Below are positions 8,086 to 17,071 of a stretch of 32,031 nt of DNA, piece after piece. Both the position numbers and the translations under genes were made by a program. The stretch is taken from contig NZ_CALMFY010000024.1 in the NCBI RefSeq assembly GCF_937863485.1, positions 1 to 32,031 on the forward strand, read 5' to 3'. Origin of the DNA: an uncultured Nostoc sp. Its GTDB lineage: Bacteria; Cyanobacteriota; Cyanobacteriia; Cyanobacteriales; Nostocaceae. The first letter of the stretch is position 1. Every line of letters begins with the position of its first letter. The notes under the pieces are model-generated. The model was not told where the DNA came from and made no database searches. It saw only the letters and a list, made by a program, of their open reading frames with translations.

Positions 8086-8149
8086 AGATGAGCCTCCCTT
8101 TTTCTAAGGTGCTGCTAGCAGACAAATCAATTGCCTCCCGAATTGACTA

Positions 8150-8320
8150 CCAATTTTCGATTTTGGATATTGGATTTTGGATTGTGCTTCTTTGGTTCAT
8201 GCTCCGCCTCTTGTAGGCACAACAAATCTTAAATCATCAACTTAAAATCCACGAGGCCCTGTACCCTTGTAGTTGGGTTCAATCTCAAATCGCAAATCTA
8301 AAATCCAAAATTGATTGATA
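8150..8320. repeat. TTTTGGA heptamer repeats upstream of rpoA
   Basis: Plus-strand TTTTGGATATTGGATTTTGG (8158-8177) is followed by complementary AATCTAAAATCCAAAATTG near 8296-8315 and several degenerate units between. Together they can form a long imperfect stem in the rpsK-rpoA transcript. Confidence 0.6.
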
Positions 8321-8349
8321 ATATTTTGGATAGCCCGAAGTTTAACAGC

Positions 8350-8496
8350 TTTCCCGGCGGGAAAATCTGACGCGCTTCTGGTTGCCCAAGCTTTCACCCA
8401 ATGACAGTTTGCACGTTAGACGCCCAAGCTGTCATTGCAAGTAACTTTACTTGGTTTGGCTGTAAGTTCTCGTCTTCAATGCCCAAGTCTTGGTGT
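8350..8496 (-). promoter_or_regulatory. Structured rpsK-rpoA spacer
   Basis: Contains a TTTCCC-GGC-GGGAAA hairpin (8350-8364), a 9-bp perfect inverted repeat CAATGACAG (8399-8407) / CTGTCATTG (8429-8437), and three copies of the heptamer GCCCAAG (near 8383, 8423 and 8480). No T tract follows on the minus strand, so termination is unlikely. It may be a processing site or a cis-regulatory RNA; this is inference. Confidence 0.4.
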
Positions 8497-8892
8497 TTAA
8501 ACTCGACGGCGCTTGGGTGGACGGCAACCATTGTGAGGAATAGGGGTAATATCCCGAATGAGTGTAATTTCCAGTCCTGCTCCTTGAAGTGCCCGGATAG
8601 CAGTTTCTCTACCTGCTCCTGGCCCACTGACCATTACCTCAATCTGGCGCATTCCTTGATCAATGGCTCTACGGGCTGCACTTTCAGCAGCGGTTTGCGC
8701 TGCAAAGGGAGTTCCCTTTTTTGCTCCCTTAAAACCGCTAGAACCAGCACTAGCCCAGGAAATGACATCTCCATTTTGATCGGTAATGGTGACAATGCTA
8801 TTGTTGAAAGTAGACTGGATGTAGGCCATCCCATTAGGTACGTTCCGCTTCTGCTTTTTGCTCCCGGATTTTTTAGTTGGTTGTCTCGCCAT
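8497..8892 (-). CDS. rpsK: 30S ribosomal protein S11
   Basis: S11 forms part of the 30S platform beside the E site. The 131 residues contain [19 protein letters not shown], the core [17 protein letters not shown], and the conserved end [17 protein letters not shown]. The ATG at 8892 follows rpsM by 53 nt. Next downstream is rpoA, as in other alpha operons, except that rpsD (S4) is missing from this position. Confidence 0.98.
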   Translation of the reverse strand: MARQPTKKSGSKKQKRNVPNGMAYIQSTFNNSIVTITDQNGDVISWASAGSSGFKGAKKGTPFAAQTAAESAARRAIDQGMRQIEVMVSGPGAGRETAIRALQGAGLEITLIRDITPIPHNGCRPPKRRRV

Positions 8893-8945
8893 ACTTGTTT
8901 AGTTGATTTAAGGTAAACTTGCTCTGATTAGCAAGCGTTGCAAAT

Positions 8946-9326
8946 TTATTTCCCTGGAGCCTTCTTCTTACCAGCCACTGTCTGCCTTCTCCCTCGGCGG
9001 GTTCTGGCATTTGTGCGAGTTCTTTGTCCTCTGACTGGTAAGCCCATGCGATGACGACGCCCTCTGTAAGTACCAATGTCAACTAAGCGCTTGATGTTCA
9101 AAGACTCCAAGCGCCGCAAGTCGCCTTCAACTTGATAGTTGCTTTCTATTTCCCCTCGCAGGGCTGTTACATCGGCATCACTTAAGTCCTTAACGCGGGT
9201 GTCTGGGTTCACACCAGTAGCCGCTATAATTTCTTGAGAGCGTGATAACCCAATTCCGTAGATGTAAGTCAGACCGATCTCGACGCGCTTATCGCGTGGA
9301 AGGTCTACTCCGGCAATACGTGCCAC
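8946..9326 (-). CDS. rpsM: 30S ribosomal protein S13
   Basis: S13 lies in the 30S head and contacts tRNA and the 50S subunit. The 126 residues have the N-terminal [20 protein letters not shown], a helix-two-turn-helix body, and the basic tail [18 protein letters not shown] ending in Lys-rich sequence. The start is GTG at 9326, preceded by GGGAG about 8 nt upstream; no ATG fits the conserved N-terminus. Confidence 0.98.
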   Translation of the reverse strand: MARIAGVDLPRDKRVEIGLTYIYGIGLSRSQEIIAATGVNPDTRVKDLSDADVTALRGEIESNYQVEGDLRRLESLNIKRLVDIGTYRGRRHRMGLPVRGQRTRTNARTRRGRRQTVAGKKKAPGK

Positions 9327-9441
9327 AATGAACTCTCCCTATTGTTCTCGCAATTACTGTTGGTTAGAAAAACGTGATTAATCGCGTCTTTTCGTTTTAA
9401 TGATCATATGCGTGTTACAACTCACTCTATTGGTAAGAGGA

Positions 9442-9555
9442 CTATCCTTGACGTTGCTTGTGCTTGGGGTTCACGCAAATCACCATGACGCGACCACGAC
9501 GTTTGATCACGTTACACTTTTCACAAATTTTCTTGACTGAGGCTCTAACTTTCAT
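9442..9555 (-). CDS. rpmJ: 50S ribosomal protein L36
   Basis: A 37-residue protein, [14 protein letters not shown]...RQG, matching L36 in length and sequence. It keeps the zinc ligands Cys11, Cys14, Cys27 and His32, so it is the zinc-binding form, unlike the L31 of the same cluster. It helps organise 23S rRNA near the peptidyl transferase region. It lies between infA and rpsM, the standard place. A TATAAT sequence 30 nt upstream suggests an internal promoter. Confidence 0.97.
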   Translation of the reverse strand: MKVRASVKKICEKCNVIKRRGRVMVICVNPKHKQRQG

Positions 9556-9584
9556 GCCTTTTATTCTTTGACTCCAAATATTAA

Positions 9585-9590
9585 ATTATA
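9585..9590 (-). promoter_or_regulatory. Candidate internal promoter before rpmJ
   Basis: A perfect TATAAT on the minus strand, 30 nt before the rpmJ ATG, in a 116-nt AT-rich spacer. The best -35 at the right distance is poor (GGATTA, 16 nt away). It could drive the rpmJ-rpsM-rpsK-rpoA-rplQ part separately. Confidence 0.35.
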
Positions 9591-9671
9591 GCATTTCTAG
9601 GGAAATTAATCCATTTAATAGACTAGTAAACAGTCCAAAAAATGGTTTTATGGTAAAATTTCTACATATAC

Positions 9672-9896
9672 TTACTTCTTTCGTAGTCGATAGGTAATTC
9701 TGCCTTTGGTCAAATCGTAAGGAGTTAACTCTACCTTGACGCGATCGCCGGGCAAAATCTTGATATAATTGCGGCGAATCTTGCCGGAAATGTGAGCCAG
9801 CACGTTAAATCCATTGTCCAAGTCAACGCGAAACATCGCATTGGGCAAGGACTCTGTTACCGTGCCTTCCATTTCAATTAAATCTTGCTTAGACAA
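9672..9896 (-). CDS. infA: Translation initiation factor IF-1
   Basis: IF-1 blocks the 30S A site during initiation. The 74 residues form one OB fold: [20 protein letters not shown], then [20 protein letters not shown], then [20 protein letters not shown]. The reading frame begins at TTG (9896-9894), with GAGGAAA upstream; there is no in-frame ATG near the conserved N-terminus. It sits between adk and rpmJ. Confidence 0.97.
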
Positions 9897-10034
9897 TTTG
9901 TTTTTTCCTCAACTCAACAATCTCGTGTTCAGTTGCAGCACTTCATCTGCAAGAGAACACACTTTAAGAAATATATCAACAGTTTCTTAATATATCTTAG
10001 CTAAAATGGATCTACTTCTTAGTAGGGGGAGTGG

Positions 10035-10063
10035 GGAGTAGTGAGTGGTGAATCCTCTACTCC
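10035..10063. terminator. Hairpin in the adk-infA spacer
   Basis: Perfect 7-bp arms GGAGTAG (10035-10041) / CTACTCC (10057-10063) within GGGGAGT-type repeats, 12 nt beyond the adk stop codon. On the minus strand no U tract follows, so it may be an mRNA processing or stabilising hairpin rather than a terminator. Confidence 0.3.
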
Positions 10064-10074
10064 TTTTCCTCAAG

Positions 10075-10629
10075 TTAGGAAGTTATTACTTGTTGCAGTT
10101 CACCAGTGACATCTTCTTGGGACTGATTGCCATTTATTGTTAAAAGTTTTTGGCGATCGCGGTAATAATCAATTAAGGGTGCAGTTTCAGTGCGGTACAC
10201 TTCTAACCGACGACGAATCACCTCTTCGGTATCATCTTTTCGTCCTCTAGCTAGCAAACGTGCAATTACAACTTCATCTGGTGCATCTAGATTGACTACC
10301 CTTTCGCCACTCTGATGTATTGTTTCCAGCAATTCTTCTAGAAAAGCCGCTTGCGTCACTTTGCGGGGAAAACCATCAAGAATCCAACCATTTTTTGCAT
10401 CTGGTTGGCCGAGGCGCTCCTGCACCAAGTCCTGCACTAGCTGGTCAGGGACTAACTCGCCGCTATTTACATAGTTTTGAGCCTTGATGCCCAAATGAGT
10501 CTGCTCTTTCATGGCTTGTCTTAATATTTCACCCGTAGAAACATGGGGAATATTCAAGTGTTCAGCCAAAGTTTGAGCTTGTGTTCCTTTACCAGCTCCA
10601 GGCGGTCCCAAGAAGATTAGTCGCGTCAC
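10075..10629 (-). CDS. adk: Adenylate kinase
   Basis: Catalyses ATP + AMP to 2 ADP in the cytoplasm. The P-loop GPPGAGKGT is at 8-16, the NMP-binding [10 protein letters not shown] follows, and DGFPR is at about 85-89. At 184 residues it is the short type; the LID region (about 128-140) is only a short loop without a zinc finger. The start is GTG and overlaps the secY stop by one base (TAGTG), implying coupled translation. secY-adk is a common bacterial pairing. Confidence 0.97.
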   Translation of the reverse strand: MTRLIFLGPPGAGKGTQAQTLAEHLNIPHVSTGEILRQAMKEQTHLGIKAQNYVNSGELVPDQLVQDLVQERLGQPDAKNGWILDGFPRKVTQAAFLEELLETIHQSGERVVNLDAPDEVVIARLLARGRKDDTEEVIRRRLEVYRTETAPLIDYYRDRQKLLTINGNQSQEDVTGELQQVITS

Positions 10630-11942
10630 TATTGTTTCACCATTCCTTCATAGCGCTGAGAAATCACGTAAGTTTGGATTTGCCTTGCCGTATCAATTGC
10701 TACACCAACTAAAATTAATAAAGAGGTAGCACCCAATCCTTTAAATGTGGGTACTCCTAAAGCTCTTTCCACACCTGTAGGGATAATAGCAACGAGTCCC
10801 AAAAAGATCGCCCCCAAAAAAGTGAGTCGGTTTGACACGCGCTCGATATACTCACTAGTTGCTTTGCCCGGACGAATGCCAGGAATACTAGAACCCATTT
10901 TTTTCAAGTTCTGCGCCACATCTACTGGGTTGAGAATCAACGAAGAATAGAAGTAGCTGAAGAAAATGATAGAAATCATGTAGACCAAGGCATAGACCCA
11001 AGAGCCAGAACCGCTTGGACTTAGATAAGTGTTAATTATATTTGCTAATTCAGCATTCTTGGCGAAATTAGCAATCAGCAGTGGCAAACTGAGGATGGCC
11101 GCGGCAAAAATAATTGGCATCACGCCGCCTTGATTTAGCCGCAAGGGTAAAAAGCTACGTTGCTCTGCCAAAACTCGACGACCTACTTGGCGACGAGCGG
11201 AAATAATTGGGATGCGGCGCATTCCTTCCTGCACAACCACAATACCAACAATGGTTGCTAGGAAAACTAAGATCAGTACTATCACGCGACCCACTGTTTC
11301 CCGACCGCCGACTTGCACCAAATCGATAGTATCGCCTAAAGCTTTTGGTAATGACGCGACAATGTTGACAAAAATTAACAATGATGCCCCATTTCCAATC
11401 CCACGTTCTGTAATTAGTTCTGATGTCCACATTACGAACATGGAACCAGCCGTGAGAGCGATCGCAGTTTCAGCTACAAAGATTGGCCCTGGAATTAAGG
11501 CAAATTGCTGGAGGAATAATGCTGAAAAAGCTGTACTTTGGATAATTGCCCAACCTACAGTGACATAGCGGGTAATTTGCGATATTTTCCGCCGACCTGC
11601 TTCGCCTTCATTTTTCTGTAAATTTTCTAAAGATGGAATTGCAGCGGTGAGCAATTGGATGATAATGGACGCATTAATGAAAGGTAAAATCCCTAAAGCA
11701 AAAACTCCCAAAGTGGAAAGTCCGCGCCCAGAAAATATATCCAATAAACCGAATATGGAATTATTGCCCGATATGGCGTCGTGAAACCGCCCTCTATCAA
11801 TCCCTGGTACTGGCAAAAAGATACCCAGGCGAACCAAAATTAAAATACCGACGGTGACAAGCAGCCTACCTCTGAGGCCAGCTGCTTGTGCCATCTGCAT
11901 AAAAGTTTCTTGAGCCGTTGGGGCTTTATCTCGACTGATCAT
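10629..11942 (-). CDS. secY: Preprotein translocase subunit SecY
   Basis: The channel subunit of the SecYEG translocon, expected in the plasma and thylakoid membranes. The 437 residues have ten hydrophobic segments, the plug-region motif [20 protein letters not shown], and the conserved [10 protein letters not shown] and GIRPGKAT loops. Length and topology are typical. It lies between rplO and adk, as in the spc operon. Confidence 0.97.
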   Translation of the reverse strand: MISRDKAPTAQETFMQMAQAAGLRGRLLVTVGILILVRLGIFLPVPGIDRGRFHDAISGNNSIFGLLDIFSGRGLSTLGVFALGILPFINASIIIQLLTAAIPSLENLQKNEGEAGRRKISQITRYVTVGWAIIQSTAFSALFLQQFALIPGPIFVAETAIALTAGSMFVMWTSELITERGIGNGASLLIFVNIVASLPKALGDTIDLVQVGGRETVGRVIVLILVFLATIVGIVVVQEGMRRIPIISARRQVGRRVLAEQRSFLPLRLNQGGVMPIIFAAAILSLPLLIANFAKNAELANIINTYLSPSGSGSWVYALVYMISIIFFSYFYSSLILNPVDVAQNLKKMGSSIPGIRPGKATSEYIERVSNRLTFLGAIFLGLVAIIPTGVERALGVPTFKGLGATSLLILVGVAIDTARQIQTYVISQRYEGMVKQ

Positions 11943-12016
11943 AGAGTGCTACCTTTATAGTGAACCAGGCGCTGACAGCGAGTTGGCTTGCATTTAAGTG
12001 CGCTGTTCCGGCTCAC

Positions 12017-12460
12017 TCATAAGACTTCACAACTCCCACCAGCTGCCTCAATTTTGCTACGAGCTGTACCTGTGAAAGCTGCCGCTTGTACCTTGAGCGG
12101 AGTGCTCAATTCCCCGTTACCTAAAATTTTCAATGGTCCCTTGACAGCAGTAAGGATACCTGCTGCTTTCAAGGAGGTCAAAGTTACTTCCGTATTAGCG
12201 GGAAGGGAGGCTAGCTTCTCTACATTAATCGTAGTGTAAATTTTCCGATTCACAATCGGAAAGCCCTTCAGTTTCGGTAAGCGGCGGTACAATGGCTGTT
12301 GACCACCTTCAAAACCTGGTCGAGTACCACTCCCAGAGCGAGATTTTTGACCTCGCATACCTAGACCAGCACTGGCACCTTGACCAGCAGAAATACCTCT
12401 GGCTACACGCCGCTTGCGTTTCTTTGAGCCTTTTTGCGGCTTAACATCGTTGAGTCTCAT
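12017..12460 (-). CDS. rplO: 50S ribosomal protein L15
   Basis: The 147 residues start [20 protein letters not shown] and contain the Gly/Arg-rich [20 protein letters not shown], the long unstructured arm that enters 23S rRNA, followed by [18 protein letters not shown]. It follows rpsE directly; the rpmD (L30) gene found here in many bacteria is absent, as is usual in cyanobacteria. Confidence 0.97.
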   Translation of the reverse strand: MRLNDVKPQKGSKKRKRRVARGISAGQGASAGLGMRGQKSRSGSGTRPGFEGGQQPLYRRLPKLKGFPIVNRKIYTTINVEKLASLPANTEVTLTSLKAAGILTAVKGPLKILGNGELSTPLKVQAAAFTGTARSKIEAAGGSCEVL

Positions 12461-12508
12461 GATGTAATTAGTACTTGTTTACACAAAAGCTCTGTAAGTG
12501 CGACTCTA

Positions 12509-13036
12509 CTAAATGTAGAGACTTTCAATAGGAATACCGCGATCTTCGGCGACTTCAGAAAGAGTCCGCAGTGTAGATAAGGCGTTGACTGCGGCTCTAG
12601 CATTATTAAGCGGATTATTGGAGCCAAGTTGCTTGGCTAAGACGTTACGAACTCCTGCCAATTCCAACACAGTTCGCACAGCACCACCAGCAATTACCCC
12701 AGTACCAGGTGAGGCTGGACGCATAATCACCTTTGCACCGCCACCAACACCATCAATGGGATGGGGTATGGAGTTGGATTTGGTGATTGGGATGTCAATG
12801 AGGTGTTTTTTACCGTCGGCTACGCCTTTTTTAACGGCACCAATGACATCTGAGGCTTTGCCTACTCCTACACCAACTTGACCGCGTTCGTTACCGACGA
12901 CAACGATCGCTCGGAAGCTGAGTTTTTTACCACCTTTGACCACCTTACTCACGCGTCGGATTTGGATTACCCGTTCTTGCCAGGTGGTTTCTTCTTTTTT
13001 GGCACGCTTTGTTCTACTTTTACGCTCTGTTGCCAT
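12509..13036 (-). CDS. rpsE: 30S ribosomal protein S5
   Basis: S5 helps keep decoding accurate and lines the mRNA entry side. The 175 residues have a basic N-terminus, the double-stranded RNA binding-like domain (about 20-85, with [20 protein letters not shown]), and the C-terminal domain with [20 protein letters not shown] and [16 protein letters not shown]. The 184-nt spacer to rplR upstream contains a dispersed repeat. Confidence 0.97.
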   Translation of the reverse strand: MATERKSRTKRAKKEETTWQERVIQIRRVSKVVKGGKKLSFRAIVVVGNERGQVGVGVGKASDVIGAVKKGVADGKKHLIDIPITKSNSIPHPIDGVGGGAKVIMRPASPGTGVIAGGAVRTVLELAGVRNVLAKQLGSNNPLNNARAAVNALSTLRTLSEVAEDRGIPIESLYI

Positions 13037-13065
13037 AATTTAGTGCTTTGGTGAATATCATTTGT

Positions 13066-13169
13066 GAGCCACTCGCTCAGAGGGGTTTCTCCTATGAGTA
13101 ACTGGCGTTAACGTTCGCGCAGCGTCTCCAAGAGTTGCGATAGCGACGTAGGAGCGTCACCCGAAGGGT
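13066..13169. repeat. Dispersed palindromic element, copy 2
   Basis: Shorter relative of the element at 5703-5838. Outer arms (GCCACT / AACTGGC) are imperfect and the inner AGGGGTTTCTCCT stem is partly decayed. Its 3' block 13122-13169 matches 5787-5834 at 47 of 48 bases. Confidence 0.8.
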
Positions 13170-13220
13170 CAGTTGTCATTTGTCCTTTGTCTAATGACTA
13201 ATGACCAATGATTAATGACT
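13170..13220. repeat. Heptamer repeats, rplR-rpsE spacer
   Basis: TTGTCATTTGTCCTTTGTC followed by four AATGACT/AATGACC/TAATGATT-type units, again an inverted arrangement, directly abutting the rplR stop at 13221. Confidence 0.65.
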
Positions 13221-13583
13221 TTAGAAATCTAAACCAGCCTCGCGTGCTGCATCAGCTAGTGCTTTGACACGACCATGATATAAGTTACCACCGCGATCAA
13301 AGACTACTTTGGTGATGCCTTTTTCTAGCGATCGCACTGCGATCAACTTACCAACCTGCACCGATGCGTCACGGTTTGCACATGACGCTAAACTAGATTT
13401 CAACTCTGGTTCTACAGTCGATGCTGCCACTATGGTTTGATGCTGAGTATCATCAATTACCTGGGCGTAAATATGCTCATTTGAACGAAATACCGCTAAA
13501 CGCGGACGTTCTGGGGAGCCAATAACTTTACCACGAACACGTCGATGACGACGGTTTTTTGATTCTCTACGAGTAAGTTTCAT
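13221..13583 (-). CDS. rplR: 50S ribosomal protein L18
   Basis: L18 binds 5S rRNA with L5 and L25-type proteins. The 120 residues have a basic arm, [20 protein letters not shown], the core [20 protein letters not shown], and the end [24 protein letters not shown], all conserved in the family. It starts 2 nt after the rplF stop, so the two are probably translationally coupled. Confidence 0.97.
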   Translation of the reverse strand: MKLTRRESKNRRHRRVRGKVIGSPERPRLAVFRSNEHIYAQVIDDTQHQTIVAASTVEPELKSSLASCANRDASVQVGKLIAVRSLEKGITKVVFDRGGNLYHGRVKALADAAREAGLDF

Positions 13584-13585
13584 TT

Positions 13586-14134
13586 CTACTTCTTACCACC
13601 CTTACCAGTCTTACCAGCTTTGCGTCTGACCACTTCACCGGCATAGCGAATGCCTTTACCTTTGTAAGGTTCTGGTGGACGAACGGCACGAATTTTGGCG
13701 GCTGTGTTACCTACTATTTCTTTGTCATAGCCGCTGACAATGACATTAGTGGTACCTTCTACTGCAAACTGAATTCCATCTGGGGGAACAATTTGCACCT
13801 GATGGCTGTAACCCATATTTAAAACTAGGTTACGCCCTTGAACTTGTGCCCTGTAACCAACACCTTGAATTTCCAAACGGCGCTGAAAACCTTGGGAAAC
13901 TCCCTCGACCATGTTGGCAACTAAAGTGCGGCTCAAGCCGTGCAGCTGCTTCGAGGTACGAGTTTCATCCCGACGATTTACCTGTAATATTTCTCCTTCT
14001 TGGGAGACTGAGACATTAGCTGTGAGAGTGCGAGAAAGTTCTCCTTTCGGGCCTTTCACCACAATATTCGTACCATCAATCGCCACTTGGACTTTGGCGG
14101 GAATAGTAATTGGACGTTTACCAATACGAGACAT
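13586..14134 (-). CDS. rplF: 50S ribosomal protein L6
   Basis: L6 sits near the factor-binding site at the base of the L7/L12 stalk. The 182 residues contain two similar domains; the second carries the signature [20 protein letters not shown] near the C-terminus, and [19 protein letters not shown] joins the two. It is placed between rpsH and rplR as expected. Confidence 0.97.
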   Translation of the reverse strand: MSRIGKRPITIPAKVQVAIDGTNIVVKGPKGELSRTLTANVSVSQEGEILQVNRRDETRTSKQLHGLSRTLVANMVEGVSQGFQRRLEIQGVGYRAQVQGRNLVLNMGYSHQVQIVPPDGIQFAVEGTTNVIVSGYDKEIVGNTAAKIRAVRPPEPYKGKGIRYAGEVVRRKAGKTGKGGKK

Positions 14135-14149
14135 AACTTTTGTCCTTTA

Positions 14150-14219
14150 TCCTGTTATGAGTTATGAGTTTTTATAACTAACTCCTCACTCCTCACTCCT
14201 AACTCCTCACTTCTGGTGA
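14150..14219. repeat. CTCCTCA/CTCCTAA heptamers, rpsH-rplF spacer
   Basis: TTATGAG appears twice, then five tandem ACTCCTC/ACTCCTA units (14178-14215). A different heptamer family from those in neighbouring spacers; it ends at the rpsH stop. Confidence 0.65.
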
Positions 14220-14621
14220 CTACCAAACGTAACAAAGCACTTCGCCACCCAAGTTCTGACGCCGCGCTTCGCGGTCAGTCATAATGCCACTGGATGTAGA
14301 AATAATCGCAATGCCAATGCCACCTAGTACCCTTGGTAATTCTTTTCTATTGGAGTAAACACGCAAGCCAGGCTTACTCACTCGCTTTAAGGCGGTGATT
14401 AAAGGCTGACGATTCTTACCTTTGTATTTCAGGGAAATCACCAGATTGTGCTTTACCCCTTCTTCTGCTTCTTCGATTTCAGCAATAAAGCCTTCCTCCC
14501 GTAGCACTTTGGCAATACTCCGGGTCATTTTTGTAGCTGGCACTTGTGTAGTTTGATGCCGCGCCAGGTTGGCATTGCGGATGCGCGTCAGCATATCTGC
14601 AATTGTGTCGTTAGCCGCCAT
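14220..14621 (-). CDS. rpsH: 30S ribosomal protein S8
   Basis: S8 binds the central domain of 16S rRNA early in assembly. The 133 residues begin [20 protein letters not shown] and end with the signature [20 protein letters not shown] followed by GGEVLCYVW. It directly follows rplE; the rpsN (S14) gene that separates them in many bacteria is missing here. Confidence 0.97.
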   Translation of the reverse strand: MAANDTIADMLTRIRNANLARHQTTQVPATKMTRSIAKVLREEGFIAEIEEAEEGVKHNLVISLKYKGKNRQPLITALKRVSKPGLRVYSNRKELPRVLGGIGIAIISTSSGIMTDREARRQNLGGEVLCYVW

Positions 14622-14641
14622 CGTTCCCTCTATAGATGAAC

Positions 14642-15190
14642 TTATTGATCGCGAAAGGGCATTCCTAATTCTTTAAGTAAGGCGCGGCCCTCTTCGTCGT
14701 TTTTTGCTGTGGTGATGATGGAAATATCCATCCCACGCACTTGATCGATGCTGTCGTATTCGACTTCTGGAAAAATTAGCTGTTCTCTCACACCCAGAGT
14801 GTAGTTACCGCGTCCGTCAAAGCTTTTAGGGCTAACGCCGCGAAAATCTCGAATTCTGGGTAATGACAAGCTAACTAGTCGGTCAAAAAAGGCATACATC
14901 CGTTCGGCTCTGAGGGTAACCATGATCCCCACAGGCATCCCTTGACGAATCTTAAAGCCAGCGATCGCCTTTTTCGCCCGCGTCACCACTGGTTTTTGAC
15001 CAGTGACCAGCGAAATTTCGTTTATGGATGCTTCCAGAGACTTCGCATTTTGAGCTGCTTCACCCAAACCTCGGTTAATAGTAACCTTTACCAACTTCGG
15101 TACTTGATGAACATTGGTATATTGAAACTGATTGATCAGTTTGGGGACGATTGTCTCTTGATATAAGCTTTTGAGTCTTGTTGTCGCCAT
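14642..15190 (-). CDS. rplE: 50S ribosomal protein L5
   Basis: L5 binds 5S rRNA and contacts the P-site tRNA. The 182 residues include [40 protein letters not shown] and the C-terminal [20 protein letters not shown]. Its length and motif order match bacterial L5. The spacer to rplX upstream holds a heptamer hairpin. Confidence 0.97.
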   Translation of the reverse strand: MATTRLKSLYQETIVPKLINQFQYTNVHQVPKLVKVTINRGLGEAAQNAKSLEASINEISLVTGQKPVVTRAKKAIAGFKIRQGMPVGIMVTLRAERMYAFFDRLVSLSLPRIRDFRGVSPKSFDGRGNYTLGVREQLIFPEVEYDSIDQVRGMDISIITTAKNDEEGRALLKELGMPFRDQ

Positions 15191-15235
15191 AGTTTTTTGT
15201 CCTGATATCCCTGGGCTTGGTCAGGGAACATTTAA

Positions 15236-15286
15236 TTTTGGATTTTAGATTTTGGATTTTGGATTAAATTTAAAATCTAAAATCTC
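15236..15286. repeat. TTTTGGA heptamer hairpin, rplX-rplE spacer
   Basis: Tandem ATTTTGG/ATTTTAG units followed by their complement; perfect 13-bp arms GATTTTAGATTTT (15241-15253) and AAAATCTAAAATC (15272-15284). Confidence 0.8.
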
Positions 15287-15300
15287 AAGTTGGCTAATTC

Positions 15301-15654
15301 TTATTTATCAAGAAGCTCACCAGTTTTCTTGAGTTTTCTGACTTTTTTGCCTTCTGAGGTAAAGGTATAACAAACACGACTGGCAACGTTTTGCTTGGTA
15401 GAATAAAGCATCACGTTGGAGCTATGAATCGGGAATTCCTGGGTGAGAATCCGCCCTGATTCTCCTTCTTGCTGAGGTTTGACGTGCTTGGTTTTAATGT
15501 TGACACCTTTGACGATGACTTTACTCAGTTGTGGAAGTGCCTGGATAATTTCACCAACTTTTCCTTTGTCTTTGCCAGCAATCACTTGTACGGTGTCGCC
15601 AGTTTTGACGTGCATTTTGTGGAATACTTTGGGCGTACCCTGTTTGGTTGCCAT
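15301..15654 (-). CDS. rplX: 50S ribosomal protein L24
   Basis: An assembly-initiating protein with a KOW motif. The 117 residues contain [20 protein letters not shown] (KOW, about 14-35), [20 protein letters not shown] and the hydrophilic C-terminus [16 protein letters not shown]. The ATG overlaps the rplN stop by one base (TAATG), so translation is likely coupled. Confidence 0.97.
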   Translation of the reverse strand: MATKQGTPKVFHKMHVKTGDTVQVIAGKDKGKVGEIIQALPQLSKVIVKGVNIKTKHVKPQQEGESGRILTQEFPIHSSNVMLYSTKQNVASRVCYTFTSEGKKVRKLKKTGELLDK

Positions 15655-16022
15655 TAAAGCACCTCCGGAGCCAGAGAAACAATTTTGGTAAAGTTTTTAT
15701 CGCGCAGTTCCCGGGCAACTGGGCCAAAAACCCGTGTGCCTCTAGGGTTACCGTCTTTGTTGATGATCACAGCGGCATTATCATCAAAGCGAATACTCAT
15801 GCCGCTATCACGACTTACGGCTTTACGAGTCCGGACAATTACTGCTTCCACGACATCAGACTTTTTTACAGCCATGTTGGGTGTAGCATCTTTGACAACG
15901 GCGATAATTTTATCACCGATAAAACCATAACGGCGGTTGCCTCCACCTAAGATGCGGATGCACATTAGTTTACGGGCACCGCTATTATCTGCGACATTCA
16001 GGTAAGTCTGGGGTTGAATCAC
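15654..16022 (-). CDS. rplN: 50S ribosomal protein L14
   Basis: L14 forms part of an intersubunit bridge. The 122 residues begin [20 protein letters not shown] and include the signature [20 protein letters not shown]. Length is exact for the family. The start is GTG (16022-16020), since the conserved MIQ N-terminus has no ATG. It overlaps rplX by one base. Confidence 0.97.
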   Translation of the reverse strand: MIQPQTYLNVADNSGARKLMCIRILGGGNRRYGFIGDKIIAVVKDATPNMAVKKSDVVEAVIVRTRKAVSRDSGMSIRFDDNAAVIINKDGNPRGTRVFGPVARELRDKNFTKIVSLAPEVL

Positions 16023-16068
16023 GATTATTCTCCCTTGTAATGTTGTTAGTTTCTAACAACGATGAGGT

Positions 16069-16317
16069 TTAAGTAGGTTTGACGTTCAGGACTTCTGTGA
16101 TTTTCCAGCGCTTGGTTTTACTCAGGGGTCTAGTTTCCTGAATGCGAACGCGATCGCCTACTTTACACTTATTTTCTTCGTCGTGAACTTTATATCGTTG
16201 GGTATTAACCACAATCTTGCCGTACTTGGGGTGAGGAGCGCGGTTTTCTATGGCAACTACCACAGTTTTTTGCATTTTATCGCTCACTACCAAGCCAACT
16301 CGTTCTTTAACTGCCAT
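16069..16317 (-). CDS. rpsQ: 30S ribosomal protein S17
   Basis: An OB-fold protein that binds 16S rRNA early. The 82 residues contain [20 protein letters not shown], the signature [20 protein letters not shown] and the following [13 protein letters not shown]. It starts 6 nt after rpmC, and its length is normal. Confidence 0.97.
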   Translation of the reverse strand: MAVKERVGLVVSDKMQKTVVVAIENRAPHPKYGKIVVNTQRYKVHDEENKCKVGDRVRIQETRPLSKTKRWKITEVLNVKPT

Positions 16318-16323
16318 AATCTC

Positions 16324-16551
16324 CTACTTTTCTTCTTTAGCCGATTGACTTGCTGCCCGTTTGCGTTCTGTCTCTAGCGTCAGCAATTGGGCTAGGCGGT
16401 GTCGGATTTGTCGGAACTGGTGGGGCTTTTCTAGTTGTCTGGTGGCTTTTTGCAAGCGCAACTGAAATAGTTGTCTTTTGATCGCGACAATTTCCTCAGA
16501 GAGTTTCTCGTCACTTAATTCTCTAGCTTCTGAAATCTTGGGAAGAGGCAT
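16324..16551 (-). CDS. rpmC: 50S ribosomal protein L29
   Basis: A helical protein at the exit-tunnel rim, near the SRP and trigger-factor docking site. The 75 residues are mostly two long helices: EARELSDEKLSEEIVAIKRQ and RQLEKPHQFRQIRHRLAQLL; the latter carries the conserved IRHxLAQ signature. It begins 3 nt after the rplP stop. Confidence 0.96.
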   Translation of the reverse strand: MPLPKISEARELSDEKLSEEIVAIKRQLFQLRLQKATRQLEKPHQFRQIRHRLAQLLTLETERKRAASQSAKEEK

Positions 16552-16554
16552 AAG

Positions 16555-16980
16555 CTACTCCTGCTCCTGTGGTTGAGAGCGCACAATAAACTTAGTTTTT
16601 ATGGGTAGTTTAAATGAAGCCAAACGCATAGCTTCACGGGCGATTTCTTCAGAAACCCCACCGATTTCAAACAAAATTCGCCCTGGCTTGACTACAGCTA
16701 CCCAAAACTCTGGCGAACCTTTACCGGAACCCATCCGGGTTTCAGCAGGACGCATGGTTACAGGTTTATCAGGGAAAATCCGAATCCAGATTTGTCCGCC
16801 CCGACGAATATAACGGGTCATTGCTCGACGAGAAGCCTCGATTTGCCGGGAGGTAATCCAAGCAGGCTCTTGCGCTTGGAGTGCAAAATCACCAAAGTTG
16901 AGGGTGCTGCCACGGGTGGCTAGTCCCTCCATCCGTCCGCGCTGTTGTTTGCGGAATTTAGTTCTTCTAGGGCTTAACAT
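16555..16980 (-). CDS. rplP: 50S ribosomal protein L16
   Basis: L16 helps shape the A-site tRNA path. The 141 residues start [20 protein letters not shown] and contain the signatures [20 protein letters not shown] and [20 protein letters not shown]. Length is typical. It follows rpsC after a 91-nt spacer containing heptamer repeats. Confidence 0.98.
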   Translation of the reverse strand: MLSPRRTKFRKQQRGRMEGLATRGSTLNFGDFALQAQEPAWITSRQIEASRRAMTRYIRRGGQIWIRIFPDKPVTMRPAETRMGSGKGSPEFWVAVVKPGRILFEIGGVSEEIAREAMRLASFKLPIKTKFIVRSQPQEQE

Positions 16981-16984
16981 GATT

Positions 16985-17040
16985 GGCTACTGGGTACTGG
17001 GCATTGGCCAAACAGGGCAAACAGGGCATTGTCAGTTTTC
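16985..17040. repeat. Heptamer repeats, rpsC-rplP spacer
   Basis: Tandem-like units TACTGGGTACTGGGCATTGG (16989-17008) and AACAGGGCAAACAGGGCATTG (around 17010-17031), made of related 7-mers. The same ACAGGGC unit appears near 24053. Confidence 0.55.
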
Positions 17041-17071
17041 TATGCCTTATGCGCCATGTCTTATTGCCTTT

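Noticed and set aside
8350..8364. TTTCCC-GGC-GGGAAA as a rho-independent terminator of rpsK
   Set aside because: The minus strand continues GCTGTTAAAC after the stem, without a U run.
8394..8627. 77-codon minus-strand frame between rpoA and rpsK
   Set aside because: Half of it is an off-frame reading of rpsK and the rest is the structured spacer; no ribosome site.
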